Shown: positions 18,090 through 26,611, numbered from the stretch's first letter. The stretch: 64,000 nt of DNA from Phormidesmis sp963710175 (GCA_963710175.1 CAVPZC010000002.1:1674001-1738000); one strand, 5' to 3'. Notes: a model not told the origin generated them from the sequence alone. Translations and numbers: made by a program.

Positions 18090-18128
18090 TTAAAATAAGT
18101 ATTGGCCAGGTTTGATTCCAGACGCATC

Positions 18129-18456
18129 ATGGTTCCCAGCAATATTGAGTCTCAGCTTTTGGCGATGAGCGCCGCTGGAAAAAGCGCAGGTAATTCAGTG
18201 TCTGCTGCAAAGTATCAGCGATACTTGGGCGGGTATCAAGAAAACGTCGGGCGTTTGTGGTGGCGAAGCCTGTATCGTCAACACGCGCATTCCTGTGTGG
18301 GTGATTGTGCAGGCACGCAATTTGGGGAGTAGCGAGATTGGACTTTTGCAGGACTATCCGACGCTAAGTGCCAGCGATCTAGTGAATGCTTGGTCTTATG
18401 CTGCTAGCCACCAGAGCGAGATTGAGCAAGCGATACGCGAAAACAACGAGGCTTAG
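18129..18456 (+). pseudogene. Frameshifted DUF433 antitoxin-like gene
   Basis: From the ATG at 18129 the frame reads MVPSNIESQLLAMSAA and then leaves the family sequence. Skipping one G at 18177 restores EKAQVIQCLLQSISDTWAG and then VCGGEACIVNTRIPVWVIVQ, the DUF433 core, up to the TAG at 18454-18456. A single-base insertion in GCTGGAAAAAGC therefore inactivates a protein of about 108 residues. DUF433 proteins are usually antitoxins paired with DUF5615 PIN-like toxins, and a fragment of such a toxin follows. Confidence 0.82.
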
Positions 18457-18464
18457 GAGGTAGG

Positions 18465-18508
18465 CGCTTTCTACGCTGATGAGCAGTTTCCCTTGAGAAC
18501 AACGCATG
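18465..18508 (+). pseudogene. DUF5615 PIN-like toxin remnant
   Basis: Directly after the DUF433 frame the sequence encodes AFYADEQFPLR, the typical first strand of DUF5615 toxins with the catalytic Asp, but without a good start codon. The match is lost after about a dozen codons, where half of the dispersed repeat begins at 18509. The toxin gene thus looks cut at the repeat junction. Confidence 0.5.
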
Positions 18509-18540
18509 AAAGTGTCCTAAGCAACTCGACAGGAGCTATA
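18509..18540 (-). repeat. Dispersed structured repeat, copy B (half)
   Basis: On the minus strand these 32 bp read TATAGCTCCTGTCGAGTTGC and then TTAGGACACTTT. They match the first 32 bases of copy A (4061-4092) with 2 differences and lack the rest of the unit. The copy ends where the DUF5615 toxin remnant breaks off, so insertion or recombination at this repeat probably removed the toxin gene. Confidence 0.7.
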
Positions 18541-18563
18541 AATGCGCAAGGCATTGACGGCTA

Positions 18564-18604
18564 AACGAAATAACCCCCACCGCTAGGAAACGCAGTGGAG
18601 GTTA
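18564..18604 (-). terminator. Rho-independent terminator of the leftward holin-like gene
   Basis: On the minus strand a 13-bp stem (arms 18592-18604 and 18571-18583, two G-U pairs, 8-nt loop) is followed by TTTCGTTT. It lies 57 bp past the stop of the gene ending at 18661. On the plus strand the two G-U pairs become C-A mismatches, which supports the minus-strand reading. Confidence 0.6.
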
Positions 18605-18660
18605 CTGGGTAGAAAGACACTCGATAGCGAGCTGTCTCAAATCTATTTGTACCTAGAGCG

Positions 18661-19119
18661 CTATGAGGCTTTAGTCGCTTCTATCGCATCTTTCTCGGTA
18701 GCGGGTTGAATGCTTTCGCCTTCAGCCCGATTCAGGTTAAATTTGCTGCCAACGCCAGCTATCTTTTGATCCAGCTCGTTTTTGGTAAAGTAGTTCATCA
18801 AAAATGTGCCGATAAAAGACAACACCACCGGGCCGAGAATAAAGCCTAGCAATCCGTGGACGACAAAGCCAGGGACGAACAGAGATGCCAGCCAGAAGCA
18901 AAGGCCGTTGACAACCAGGGAGAAAGCCCCCAGCGTGAGGAAGGTAACTGGCAGCGACAGTAGCTTTATAACTGGCTTGATAGAGCCGTTGACGAGACCA
19001 AGAGACACGGCTGCGGCTAGCGCTGCTGGAAAAGTAGCAATGCCTACACCTGGAACGGCGAGGTCAACGACTAAAAGACTCAAGGCGGTAACTAAGGTTG
19101 TGACGAAAAATCCCAACAT
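18661..19119 (-). CDS. Phage holin family protein (DUF360-type membrane protein)
   Basis: This 152-residue membrane protein belongs to the four-helix phage holin superfamily IV, which is common on bacterial chromosomes without any phage. Four hydrophobic segments lie near residues 2-22, 28-48, 55-78 and 85-110, followed by a charged tail. GFFVTTLVTALSLLVVDL and LVNGSIKPVIKLLSLPVT fit the family. I start it at the ATG at 19119, which is preceded by AGAAG; a longer upstream extension lacks hydrophobic or family character. A terminator-like stem lies downstream. The function is unknown; no other phage genes are nearby. Confidence 0.8.
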   Translation of the reverse strand: MLGFFVTTLVTALSLLVVDLAVPGVGIATFPAALAAAVSLGLVNGSIKPVIKLLSLPVTFLTLGAFSLVVNGLCFWLASLFVPGFVVHGLLGFILGPVVLSFIGTFLMNYFTKNELDQKIAGVGSKFNLNRAEGESIQPATEKDAIEATKAS

Positions 19120-19202
19120 ATGTTTTTTCTCTTCTTTTTGGGGGTTTACTTGAAAGCGATCACGTGAGTACCAGCGGCTCAGGTTATGCTGGTTTAAATG
19201 GA

Positions 19203-19397
19203 TTAAACAGAGTCCTGAGTCAGCTGCGCGTTTTCGTAGTGCTTGGCGATCGCCCACACTGCGTGAATACTGCCAGGCAACCATCCCAAAATAGTCAAAG
19301 GCAGATTAATGAAAAATGCTGGACTGATACCGTAGGTCAAAAACACACCAGCCGGGGGCAATACGATACCGAGTCCATAGCGGAGGAGTTTGTTCAT
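19203..19397 (-). CDS. YqaE/Pmp3 family small membrane protein
   Basis: This 64-residue protein belongs to the YqaE/Pmp3 family of small two-helix membrane proteins linked to stress and membrane-potential tolerance. The family signature is clear: LPPAGVFLTYG in the first helix region and FFINLPLTILGWLPGSIHAVW in the second. It is upstream of the holin-like gene on the same strand, with an 83-bp gap, so co-transcription is possible. Confidence 0.87.
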   Translation of the reverse strand: MNKLLRYGLGIVLPPAGVFLTYGISPAFFINLPLTILGWLPGSIHAVWAIAKHYENAQLTQDSV

Positions 19398-19727
19398 AAT
19401 CTTCGTTTCCTTGCTTGTTTACTCTTCAAGAGTGCCAGAGCGGTCTATATCGTTCGAGCGTAGAGACCGCCCTGAAATAACGGGAAAACCCAACCGGGTT
19501 AGGGTTCTCCTAACAATATATTCGGTTAACACGACAGATATGAAGACAGGAGACAATAAATCTGTCTATTGACGGTCGTTTCGGAGTTTCTCTATTGCTG
19601 AAGATAGAGAAACTTGTGTGGCTGAGCGCTTCATCGGGCAGCTTGCTTAGGAAGACACGGGTGGTTTCCGTGAAAGATTGCACCATCGCTTTGATCCGAT
19701 TAGAACAGCCTTTAACTCACCTGATTG
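19398..19727. other. Intergenic region with a perfect 11-bp hairpin
   Basis: No gene is supported in these 330 bp. A perfect stem of 11 bp (AGTTTCTCTAT at 19585-19595 and its complement at 19604-19614) with the 8-nt loop TGCTGAAG lies 114 bp past the P450 stop. It has no U-tract on either strand, so it is not a standard terminator. The promoter of the YqaE gene should be at the left end. Confidence 0.5.
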
Positions 19728-21149
19728 CTACTCGCCTATCTTTGCCTTGACCTTCAGCTTCATGGAAGCGGGAGGAGCCATCGTCAAGCCTCTACGGGAT
19801 GGTAAGACGGGACGAGAATGCAGCAGCGCCAGCTCAAAGTCATTTAGCAAAGTGGCCACGCTGATCTTGAGCTCCATCATGGCGAGTGCGGAGCCAATGC
19901 AGTATCGATGGCCACCGCCAAAAGGTAGGTACTCGTGAGGGGCAAACTGCCGTTCTAAAAAGCGCTCAGGGCGAAATTGTCTCGGTTCAGGATAAATATC
20001 CGAGCGCTGGTGAATGATGTAAGTGGTTGGCATCAGGGCAGTCCCGGCTTTGAAGGAGTAGCCCGCAAGCATCATCGGTTCGCGGAGCTGACGCACAAAG
20101 GTTGACGGCGTAATCGGAAAAATCCGCAGCGCCTCCTGACAAACAGCGGTCAGGTAAGGGAGCTGAGAAATCGCTATCGGGTCGGGCTCGTCACCCAGCG
20201 TTGCCAGTTCAGCTCGCAATTTTCGCTGTACTTCTGGCAGGTGATGAATCCAGTACAGTGCCCAGACGATGGCTGAAGCGGTGGTCTCGTGTCCGGCCAA
20301 GAGCAGGGTGACTATCTCGTCGTGGAGCTCTTCATCGCTCATTGCCCCACCCTTTTCATCTCTTGCCAGCAGGAGCAGGCTAAGGATATCTGTCTTTGCC
20401 TGTAGGGTTGCACCGGGCTGAGCGAGGGCGTGACGGCGATCGCGAATCTCAGCGTAAATTAGCGCTCGTACCGCTGCTCGTACGCGGATAAATTTCCCCC
20501 ACGGGCTCAAAGGCCCCCAGTCTTTTTGCAGCGTTGGGAAGAACAGAAAGCTAGCGCTAATTGGGTAGGCAAAGGCATCTAGCAGGGTTCCCATGAGCTG
20601 TTGAAGCTGAGACAGTCGTTCGCCTTCTCTCAGCCCAAAAATGGCCTGGAGAATGACACCCAGGGTGAGATCTTGCATGGGTGGACGCGCCACGATTGTC
20701 TGGCCCGGTTGCCAGCCCACGCTGACCTGACGAGTGATATCGACGATGAGCTGGGCGTAGGTACGCAGGCGATCACCATGAAAAGGCGGCATCAGCAGCT
20801 TTCGCTGTCGTTTGTGAGAATCCCCATCAAGCAGCAGAATAGAGCGCTCACCCACCATCACCTGAAGGATTTTATTCTGCTGCCCGGTGGTGACCTTGCT
20901 GTCATCTAATGCGAAAATCTCTCGTACAACTTCGGGGTCGCCAACGTACACTAGCGGCGCTGAGCTATCTCCGCCGATTTGAAACATAGGCCCATAGCGC
21001 CGAACGTTGTCATCCATATAGCCCGTGGGCTGCAAGATGAGGCGAAAGATCCGCAGCATCCGCCGCAGTCCCTTTGCTTTGGGGCCGTCGATTTCCGGGT
21101 ACGCTGAGCGATTGGCCTGAGCCGCCGTCTCTACCACCTTAGTCGTCAT
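19728..21149 (-). CDS. Cytochrome P450 (CYP110-like)
   Basis: This 473-residue P450 has all class motifs: the I-helix oxygen-binding LLLAGHETTASA, the ExxR motif EALRIFP, the PERF-type FRPERF and the heme-binding loop FGGGHRYCIGSALA with its Cys ligand. The overall pattern resembles the cyanobacterial CYP110 family, which oxidises fatty acids or terpenes. I chose the ATG at 21149; an upstream extension to 21245 has no family character. No redox partner or terpene synthase gene is next to it, so the substrate is open. Confidence 0.93.
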   Translation of the reverse strand: MTTKVVETAAQANRSAYPEIDGPKAKGLRRMLRIFRLILQPTGYMDDNVRRYGPMFQIGGDSSAPLVYVGDPEVVREIFALDDSKVTTGQQNKILQVMVGERSILLLDGDSHKRQRKLLMPPFHGDRLRTYAQLIVDITRQVSVGWQPGQTIVARPPMQDLTLGVILQAIFGLREGERLSQLQQLMGTLLDAFAYPISASFLFFPTLQKDWGPLSPWGKFIRVRAAVRALIYAEIRDRRHALAQPGATLQAKTDILSLLLLARDEKGGAMSDEELHDEIVTLLLAGHETTASAIVWALYWIHHLPEVQRKLRAELATLGDEPDPIAISQLPYLTAVCQEALRIFPITPSTFVRQLREPMMLAGYSFKAGTALMPTTYIIHQRSDIYPEPRQFRPERFLERQFAPHEYLPFGGGHRYCIGSALAMMELKISVATLLNDFELALLHSRPVLPSRRGLTMAPPASMKLKVKAKIGE

Positions 21150-21263
21150 CGTTTTACATCCGCTTACTGACCCTATCCATGATAGTGGACGGCTCCTTGG
21201 CTGATGGCGCAAGAAAAATGCAGGTCTGAACGTCTCAAATCGCACTGATGTGAGACAGGTCGA

Positions 21264-21575
21264 TCAAAACATCAGCTTAAAGGACTGAATTAGCCGAACC
21301 ACTGATATAGATAGGAGTGTGAGCGCAATACAGCCAGTGACCGTTTGCCAGCGCGAGTCACCAGCGATTCCTAGCCGATTTTGCGCAGCGAAGTAGACCA
21401 TATAGTTCAACAGCCAGCTCAGCGGGTAAATCCAAAGGACGCTCAGGCCGATGTTCCAGCCTCTGGCGTATTCGTTATCGACACCCGGCACGCCCAGAAT
21501 CCATAGGGGCAGCAGCAGTAGGCAGCATCCGGCAGCAACCCCGCTAATAAGTCCGATCAGCTTAAAGGAGGTCAT
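21264..21575 (-). CDS. Hypothetical membrane protein
   Basis: I do not recognise this 103-residue protein. It has three hydrophobic segments, near residues 5-28, 43-65 and 78-97, joined by short polar loops, and the start is preceded by a good AAAGGAGG ribosome site. It lies between the P450 gene and a Phd-like gene on the same strand. Nothing in the sequence gives a function. Confidence 0.6.
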   Translation of the reverse strand: MTSFKLIGLISGVAAGCCLLLLPLWILGVPGVDNEYARGWNIGLSVLWIYPLSWLLNYMVYFAAQNRLGIAGDSRWQTVTGCIALTLLSISVVRLIQSFKLMF

Positions 21576-21590
21576 CGCAGTTTCGGTGGT

Positions 21591-21794
21591 TCACTGCCAA
21601 AGATTGTAGGTCACCTTTGGGCTAATAATGAGGGCAATATCCTCACGGCGCATCAGTGTAAAGCACTCATCGCTACGAACAGTTGTAATGGGATGATGCA
21701 CAGCTCTAGAAAGAATAGCGCCGGACTTACAGGTTGACTCCGTAGCCTTGACTATCTCGTTAGAGAAAATGGGCTTGTGAAGTGCTTCTGTCAT
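21591..21794 (-). CDS. Small Phd/YefM-like protein (possible antitoxin)
   Basis: With the ATG at 21794 this is a 67-residue protein. The pattern SNEIVKATESTCKSGAILSR, then HHPITTVRSDECFTLMRREDI resembles the start of Phd/YefM antitoxins: an N-terminal helix, then a strand with a repressor-like 'value or vacuum' motif. No toxin gene follows on either side, so it may be an orphan antitoxin or a regulator. The similarity is only at pattern level. Confidence 0.4.
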   Translation of the reverse strand: MTEALHKPIFSNEIVKATESTCKSGAILSRAVHHPITTVRSDECFTLMRREDIALIISPKVTYNLWQ

Positions 21795-21968
21795 CGGGAT
21801 GATCCTGTGGCCGACGCAGGACATAGCATGGTCTGTTACGCAACTATCACAACCTGTTAAGTAGTTTAGATTGGGAAGTATAAGCTCAATCAGAATAAGC
21901 TATTTGGATAAAGAGCGAAGAACAAGCCCTTTACCTAAAAAGCTGCGTAAGTTGTCGAATCATCAAAA

Positions 21969-22610
21969 GTGGCGATGTTCAGATCCAAAGATTTAGAGGT
22001 GTTTGAAAAACCAGCTTCGTGGCAAAAGATTGATGAATTGGGAACAACATTTTTCCCAAAATTATGTGCTCTCAACAGCAAGGCGGCAGAGCTGATTGAG
22101 ACCATCTATGGAATTAGGGTGAATGAGCTGTACAAAACTTACCAGGCACCCACACCTTCAACAAGAAGGCGGAAGGACTTACAGTTCAACTCCGAGCGTA
22201 ATAATGATGGTCAGGCGCTGACTGGGCTCAGAGCAAAGGGAATACCGTCTAGCCTGTATCGTCCAAATAACAAACCTTGCAAAATGCATTTTGCCTGTCT
22301 AGTTTTTGAGATCTCTTGCAATGAAAGCAGAGAATCTGAGGAACGTGATGATAACTCTTTGCCCAGATACAGTCTGTCAATCACATTCCAGCCTTATCTA
22401 CTTAGATATGCTAGATTTCATAGAGAGCAGTTGAGCCTGGCTATACAAGCCCATGAGCTTGAAACACTCATCTTTAACTATGTTGATAAAGTATATTTCT
22501 CACACGATTTACCGTTGTTGGAACTGCTTAAGAAAGACAAAACAAGGAGAGCATCACTACATGGACATTTTCAAAGATCAAATTCCGTACCGAAAAATCC
22601 AAGAAAATGA
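21969..22610 (+). CDS. Hypothetical protein, low-G+C accessory gene
   Basis: This 213-residue protein has no family I can name. It is basic and charged, has no signal peptide or membrane segment, and contains a Ser/Arg-rich segment and several short aromatic strands (ISCNESRESEERDDNSLPRY, then LSITFQPYLLRYARFHRE). The start is a GTG at 21969 or the ATG two codons later. Its 3' end overlaps the next small gene by 50 bp. Base composition is low (about 37 % G+C in a sampled row), unlike the flanking P450 and acnB genes. Confidence 0.55.
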   Translation: MAMFRSKDLEVFEKPASWQKIDELGTTFFPKLCALNSKAAELIETIYGIRVNELYKTYQAPTPSTRRRKDLQFNSERNNDGQALTGLRAKGIPSSLYRPNNKPCKMHFACLVFEISCNESRESEERDDNSLPRYSLSITFQPYLLRYARFHREQLSLAIQAHELETLIFNYVDKVYFSHDLPLLELLKKDKTRRASLHGHFQRSNSVPKNPRK

Positions 22611-22740
22611 CAAGAGAAAAATTGAGATTTACAAACAAAATGGAGTCGATCTAATCTCAGTCCCATACTTTCGCAAGGGAGACCGGGCGTTCATCATGGA
22701 GCGACTTCAAGCTCTGGGCGAAAAGATATCAACTTGTTAA
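22561..22740 (+). CDS. Small hypothetical protein paired with the preceding gene
   Basis: This 59-residue protein starts at an ATG preceded by AAGGAG at the correct distance, inside the end of the previous gene. The sequence is charged with no membrane segment (NDKRKIEIYKQNGVDLISVP). The overlap and the good ribosome site suggest that the two genes are translated together, as in toxin-antitoxin or other two-part modules. No family is recognised, so this remains a guess from layout. Confidence 0.5.
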   Translation: MDIFKDQIPYRKIQENDKRKIEIYKQNGVDLISVPYFRKGDRAFIMERLQALGEKISTC

Positions 22741-22753
22741 TAAAAAGCCAATT

Positions 22754-23194
22754 CTAAGCTATTAAGTGAGGGCGCTTAAATTCATTGGTAAACACAAACG
22801 CCTTGATCTTTTTCTCCGGTGTCATATTCGCTGAACTCGCGTAAAGTCTGGCGTAGTTTACTGCCTGCTCCTCGACCTTCCGGCGTTTTTTGCGATTGCT
22901 CACGCTTCTTGTAGACCCTTTGCGTCCTGTACCAGAAAGATCGATCCATTTAACCTCAACAATGGCAAAACAGTTGCCGCCGTCCGTGAATACCAGATCG
23001 CCACGGCCTTTGTCTGCTCTACCAGGCACTACCTCCCATTCCTCTTCAATAACATATGGATGCTCAGGCAATAGCTGATGGCTGTTGCGAACAAGCTGAC
23101 GCTTCAGCATATATTCGTCATTCTCATCCCAGGTGCGACCGTCGAAATACGTCCGAAGTACTTGATTACGGTGCTCAATCTCACGTTGGTTCAT
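22754..23194 (-). CDS. PD-(D/E)XK nuclease-like protein
   Basis: This 146-residue protein contains GRGDLVFTDGGNCFAIVEVK (residues about 63-82), a strand-Asp, strand-Glu-x-Lys arrangement that fits the catalytic core of PD-(D/E)XK nucleases. A basic segment (RKGSTRSVSNRKKRRKVEEQ) and a helix follow. I use the ATG at 23194 because the longer frame to 23320 has no family character upstream. It is convergent with the unknown gene pair. Nuclease activity is inferred from motif only. Confidence 0.6.
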   Translation of the reverse strand: MNQREIEHRNQVLRTYFDGRTWDENDEYMLKRQLVRNSHQLLPEHPYVIEEEWEVVPGRADKGRGDLVFTDGGNCFAIVEVKWIDLSGTGRKGSTRSVSNRKKRRKVEEQAVNYARLYASSANMTPEKKIKAFVFTNEFKRPHLIA

Positions 23195-23359
23195 GGCTGT
23201 TTTAGATAGCGAAAATAACAGTGCTATTACCACTCCATTGTTCAACCAGCCTGTTCCGCAGAAAACAATTAGGATTGTTCTATAGAACAACGAATGCCCT
23301 GCATGTTGACGAGCACGCAAGGCAATTTTCTCCGTAGGTACTCCGATAGACTAATTTAT

Positions 23360-25957
23360 CTATCCAGCCGCGACTGCTTCCTTCTCAATCTTCTCTTCGT
23401 CTGCCTTCGGAACTACCCGGCCCTCATCTTCAAATCCTTTGATTTCGTTGAAGTTGAGATAGCGGTATAGCTCGTCTGCAAACGGGTCAATTTTGTTGGC
23501 GACCACTTCTAGATACTCTTCCATTGCCGGAATGCGACCGAGCAGTGCGCAGGCGGCGGCAAGTTCGGCAGAGCCGAGATACACCTGAGCGCCTTTGCCC
23601 ATGCGGTTGTTGAAGTTGCGAGTGGAGGTAGAGAACACAGTGACGCCATCTTCTACGCGGGCCTGGTTGCCCATACAGAGAGAGCAACCGGGCATTTCTG
23701 TGCGAGCGCCCGCAGCGGCAAAGGTACCGTAGTAGCCTTCTTCGCGAAGCTGTTTCTCGTCCATACGGGTGGGCGGGCATATCCACAGGCGACCGTTGAC
23801 TGTGCCCGCGCCTTCCATCACTTTGGCAGCGGCGCGATAGTGGCCGATGTTGGTCATGCAGGAGCCGATGAAGACTTCGTCTATTTTGTCGCCAACGACT
23901 TCTGCGAGCGTTTTAATGTTGTCTGGGTCGTTGGGAGCCGCGACCAGGGGCTCTTTAAGTTCGTTGAGGTCGATTTCGATGACTTCGGCGTATTCGGCAT
24001 CGGCGTCGGCGCTCATGAGATGAGGATTGGCGAGCCACGCTTCCATTTTGGCAATGCGGCGGGCGAGGGTGCGAGCGTCCTGGTAGCCACGCGCGATCAT
24101 GTTTTTCATCAGCGCTACGTTAGAGCGCAGATACTCGGCGATGGTCTCTTCGCTGAGCTTAATGGTGCAGCCCGCGCAAGATCTTTCTGCGGAGGCATCG
24201 GTGAGTTCAAAGGCCTGTTCTAGTTTCAGGTCGGGGAGACCTTCTATTTCTAAAATGCGGCCCGAGAACACGTTCTTTTTATTCTCTTTGGCGACCGTGA
24301 GCAGCCCTTTTTGGATGGCGACATAGGGGATGGCATTGACGACATCGCGCAGGGTAATTCCTGGCTGTAATTCGCCCTTAAAGCGAACAAGAACAGATTC
24401 GGGCATGTCCAAAGGCATCGCGCCAATTGCTGCCGCAAAGGCAACCAGTCCTGAACCCGCTGGGAAGGAAATGCCGAGGGGGAAGCGAGTGTGAGAGTCG
24501 CCGCCTGTCCCGACCGTATCGGGCAGCAGCATTCTGTTTAGCCAGGAATGGATAATACCGTCGCCGGGGTCGAGGGCGACGCCGCCGCGCGAGGAGAAAA
24601 AGTCGGGCAGGGTGGAATGGGTGAGCACGTCTACCGGCTTGGGATAGGCGGCAGTGTGGCAGAAGGTTTGCAGCACGAGGCCAGCGCTGAAGCCAAGGCA
24701 GGCCAGCTCTTTCATTTCGTCGCGGGTCATGGGGCCTGTTGTGTCTTGCGAGCCGACTGTGGTCATCAGGGGTTCGCAGGAGGTACCAGGGCGCACGCCG
24801 GGGAGACCACAGGCTTTGCCGACCATCTTTTGGGCGAGGGTGTAGCCTTTGCCGGTGTCGGTGGGGGCGGAGGGGCGCACGAAGATTTCTGAAGAGGAGA
24901 GGCCCAGAGCAATCCGTGTTTTGTCGGTGAGGGTACGCCCGATGATTAGCGGGATGCGGCCACCGGCCTGGACTTCATCCAGAATGGTTTCGGGGACGAG
25001 GTTGAAGGTGGAAATGACGTCGCCGGCTGCGTTGGTGATTTCGCCTTTGTAGGGGTGAATGGTGATCACATCGCCCATGTTCATTTGGGTGACGTCGCAT
25101 TCTATTGGCAGCGCGCCGGAGTCTTCGCCAGTGTTAAAGAAAATGGGCGCGATCGCACTCCCCAAAATCACCCCGCCCGTCCGCTTATTCGGCACAAACG
25201 GAATGTCGGAGCCAATATGCCAGATCACCGAATTCATCGCGGACTTACGAGAAGAGCCGGTGCCCACCACATCGCCTACATAAGCAACCGGATGTCCCTT
25301 TTCTTTAAGCTTAGCCAGCGTCTCCAGCGGCTTATCCATCGTGGACTCCAGCATCACCTGGGCATGCAGCGGAATATCTGGGCGAGTGGTGGCGTGTGGC
25401 GCAGGCGAAAGATCGTCGGTATTCGTCTCACCAGGCACTTTAAACACTGTGACAGTGATGGTTTCAGGCACCTTTGGCTTACTGGTAAACCATTCGGCAG
25501 CGGCCCAAGCGTCGATCACCTGCTTGGCAAAAGCATTCGTCTCTGACAGATCCATCACGTCGTTAAAGGCGTCGTAGACGAGCAGCGTTTTCTTCAGAGC
25601 ATCTGCGGCAAGCTGGGCGATTTCTTCACGCTCGTCTTTGAGCAAAGCAATTAGAGAAGCGACATTGTAGCCGCCCATCATGGTGCCGAGAAGTTCGACG
25701 GCTTTTTTGGGAGAAATTAAGGGGCTGGTGGTTTTGCCTTGGGCGATCGCCGTCAAAAACGAAGCCTTCACATAAGAGGCTGGATCGACACCGGGGGGAA
25801 TGCGATCGCACAGCAGTTCCATCAAAAACTCAGCCTCATCGGCGGGCGGGCTTTTGAGCAAGTCGCAAAGCGCAGCCGTTTGCTCAGCGTCCAACGGCAG
25901 CGGCGGCACATTTAGAGCAGCGCGTTCTTGGACGTGTTTGCGATAAGACTCAAGCAT
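23360..25957 (-). CDS. acnB: Aconitate hydratase B (bifunctional aconitase / 2-methylisocitrate dehydratase)
   Basis: AcnB interconverts citrate, cis-aconitate and isocitrate in the citric acid cycle, and can also act on 2-methylisocitrate. The 865-residue product has the N-terminal HEAT-like domain of AcnB (MLESYRKHVQERAALNVPPL), the swivelling domain (residues about 170-370) and the catalytic domains. The three Fe-S cysteines are seen in GSCMTNIGHYRAA and EMPGCSLCMGN. AcnB is the usual cyanobacterial aconitase. A tandem 16-bp repeat lies just upstream of the start. Confidence 0.97.
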   Translation of the reverse strand: MLESYRKHVQERAALNVPPLPLDAEQTAALCDLLKSPPADEAEFLMELLCDRIPPGVDPASYVKASFLTAIAQGKTTSPLISPKKAVELLGTMMGGYNVASLIALLKDEREEIAQLAADALKKTLLVYDAFNDVMDLSETNAFAKQVIDAWAAAEWFTSKPKVPETITVTVFKVPGETNTDDLSPAPHATTRPDIPLHAQVMLESTMDKPLETLAKLKEKGHPVAYVGDVVGTGSSRKSAMNSVIWHIGSDIPFVPNKRTGGVILGSAIAPIFFNTGEDSGALPIECDVTQMNMGDVITIHPYKGEITNAAGDVISTFNLVPETILDEVQAGGRIPLIIGRTLTDKTRIALGLSSSEIFVRPSAPTDTGKGYTLAQKMVGKACGLPGVRPGTSCEPLMTTVGSQDTTGPMTRDEMKELACLGFSAGLVLQTFCHTAAYPKPVDVLTHSTLPDFFSSRGGVALDPGDGIIHSWLNRMLLPDTVGTGGDSHTRFPLGISFPAGSGLVAFAAAIGAMPLDMPESVLVRFKGELQPGITLRDVVNAIPYVAIQKGLLTVAKENKKNVFSGRILEIEGLPDLKLEQAFELTDASAERSCAGCTIKLSEETIAEYLRSNVALMKNMIARGYQDARTLARRIAKMEAWLANPHLMSADADAEYAEVIEIDLNELKEPLVAAPNDPDNIKTLAEVVGDKIDEVFIGSCMTNIGHYRAAAKVMEGAGTVNGRLWICPPTRMDEKQLREEGYYGTFAAAGARTEMPGCSLCMGNQARVEDGVTVFSTSTRNFNNRMGKGAQVYLGSAELAAACALLGRIPAMEEYLEVVANKIDPFADELYRYLNFNEIKGFEDEGRVVPKADEEKIEKEAVAAG

Positions 25958-25990
25958 CGTATGCCTCTCTAGAAAACGGGATAGATCTGT

Positions 25991-26022
25991 GAAGATCTAC
26001 AAAAATGAAGATCTACAAAAAT
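25991..26022. repeat. Tandem 16-bp repeat upstream of acnB
   Basis: GAAGATCTACAAAAAT occurs twice in perfect tandem (25991-26006 and 26007-26022), 34 bp before the acnB start on the opposite strand, with a third AGATCT at 25983-25988. Each copy contains the palindrome AGATCT. The position would suit a regulator binding site for acnB, but that is an inference. Confidence 0.5.
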
Positions 26023-26242
26023 ACAGTTTACCGAGATTTGCACGACTGTTAGTGAGAATAGATACCAGGCGAGGCGCTGATGTGATGAAACGGTGAGTCG
26101 CCAAGCGAAAATTGCGGTGCGCTGTTGGTTCTAAAGGCGCTTTTGGGTTTTATGAGGCCACCTTAGAAGTAACGACCGATCTTGATACGTCTTGGGGAAA
26201 ATACCGTCTCTTCGGGTACTGTTTGCACTTCAGAACGGATCT

Positions 26243-26611
26243 ATGGCTTTACCGTCTTTGCAAAAAATGCGAATTTATCTTCATTTGGTGCCGGTCTTTG
26301 GCATCGTTTTATCATTTTGGACACTTTACGGAGAAGGCAAGGTTGAGTGTGAAGGTATAGAGCAAGCACAAATGCGGACTGCCAGTCGGCTATCGGTTGT
26401 GATCGGGTTGGGGTGTATTAGCGTGATCGCCCTGCTCGGAGCCGGTGCCAGCACTCAAGCATCCCAAATGGCCAGCCTGCGCTTTTTGCTGGCCAGTAGC
26501 TTTGTCGGCTCAGGCTACTTTTTGCTCAGCTTGGCGTTGATGTTTCGAGTCGCCAAAGGCCAGTCCATTCGTCTGCCGGGCATTAGCCAGCTCAGCCGCC
26601 GCCTTCCGTAA
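26243..26611 (+). CDS. Hypothetical membrane protein
   Basis: This 122-residue protein has three hydrophobic segments (about residues 10-28, 48-68 and 78-102) and short polar loops. I chose the ATG at 26243; upstream in-frame sequence to 26192 has no ribosome site. It lies between acnB and the LytR-type gene and has no recognised family. Confidence 0.6.
   Translation: MALPSLQKMRIYLHLVPVFGIVLSFWTLYGEGKVECEGIEQAQMRTASRLSVVIGLGCISVIALLGAGASTQASQMASLRFLLASSFVGSGYFLLSLALMFRVAKGQSIRLPGISQLSRRLP

Noticed and set aside
18661..19119. Prophage remnant, because of the holin-family protein
   Set aside because: No other phage gene is near, and this family is common on cyanobacterial chromosomes.
24548..25546. 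Several long frames opposite acnB
   Set aside because: They are antisense shadows in a highly conserved gene and have no independent family match.
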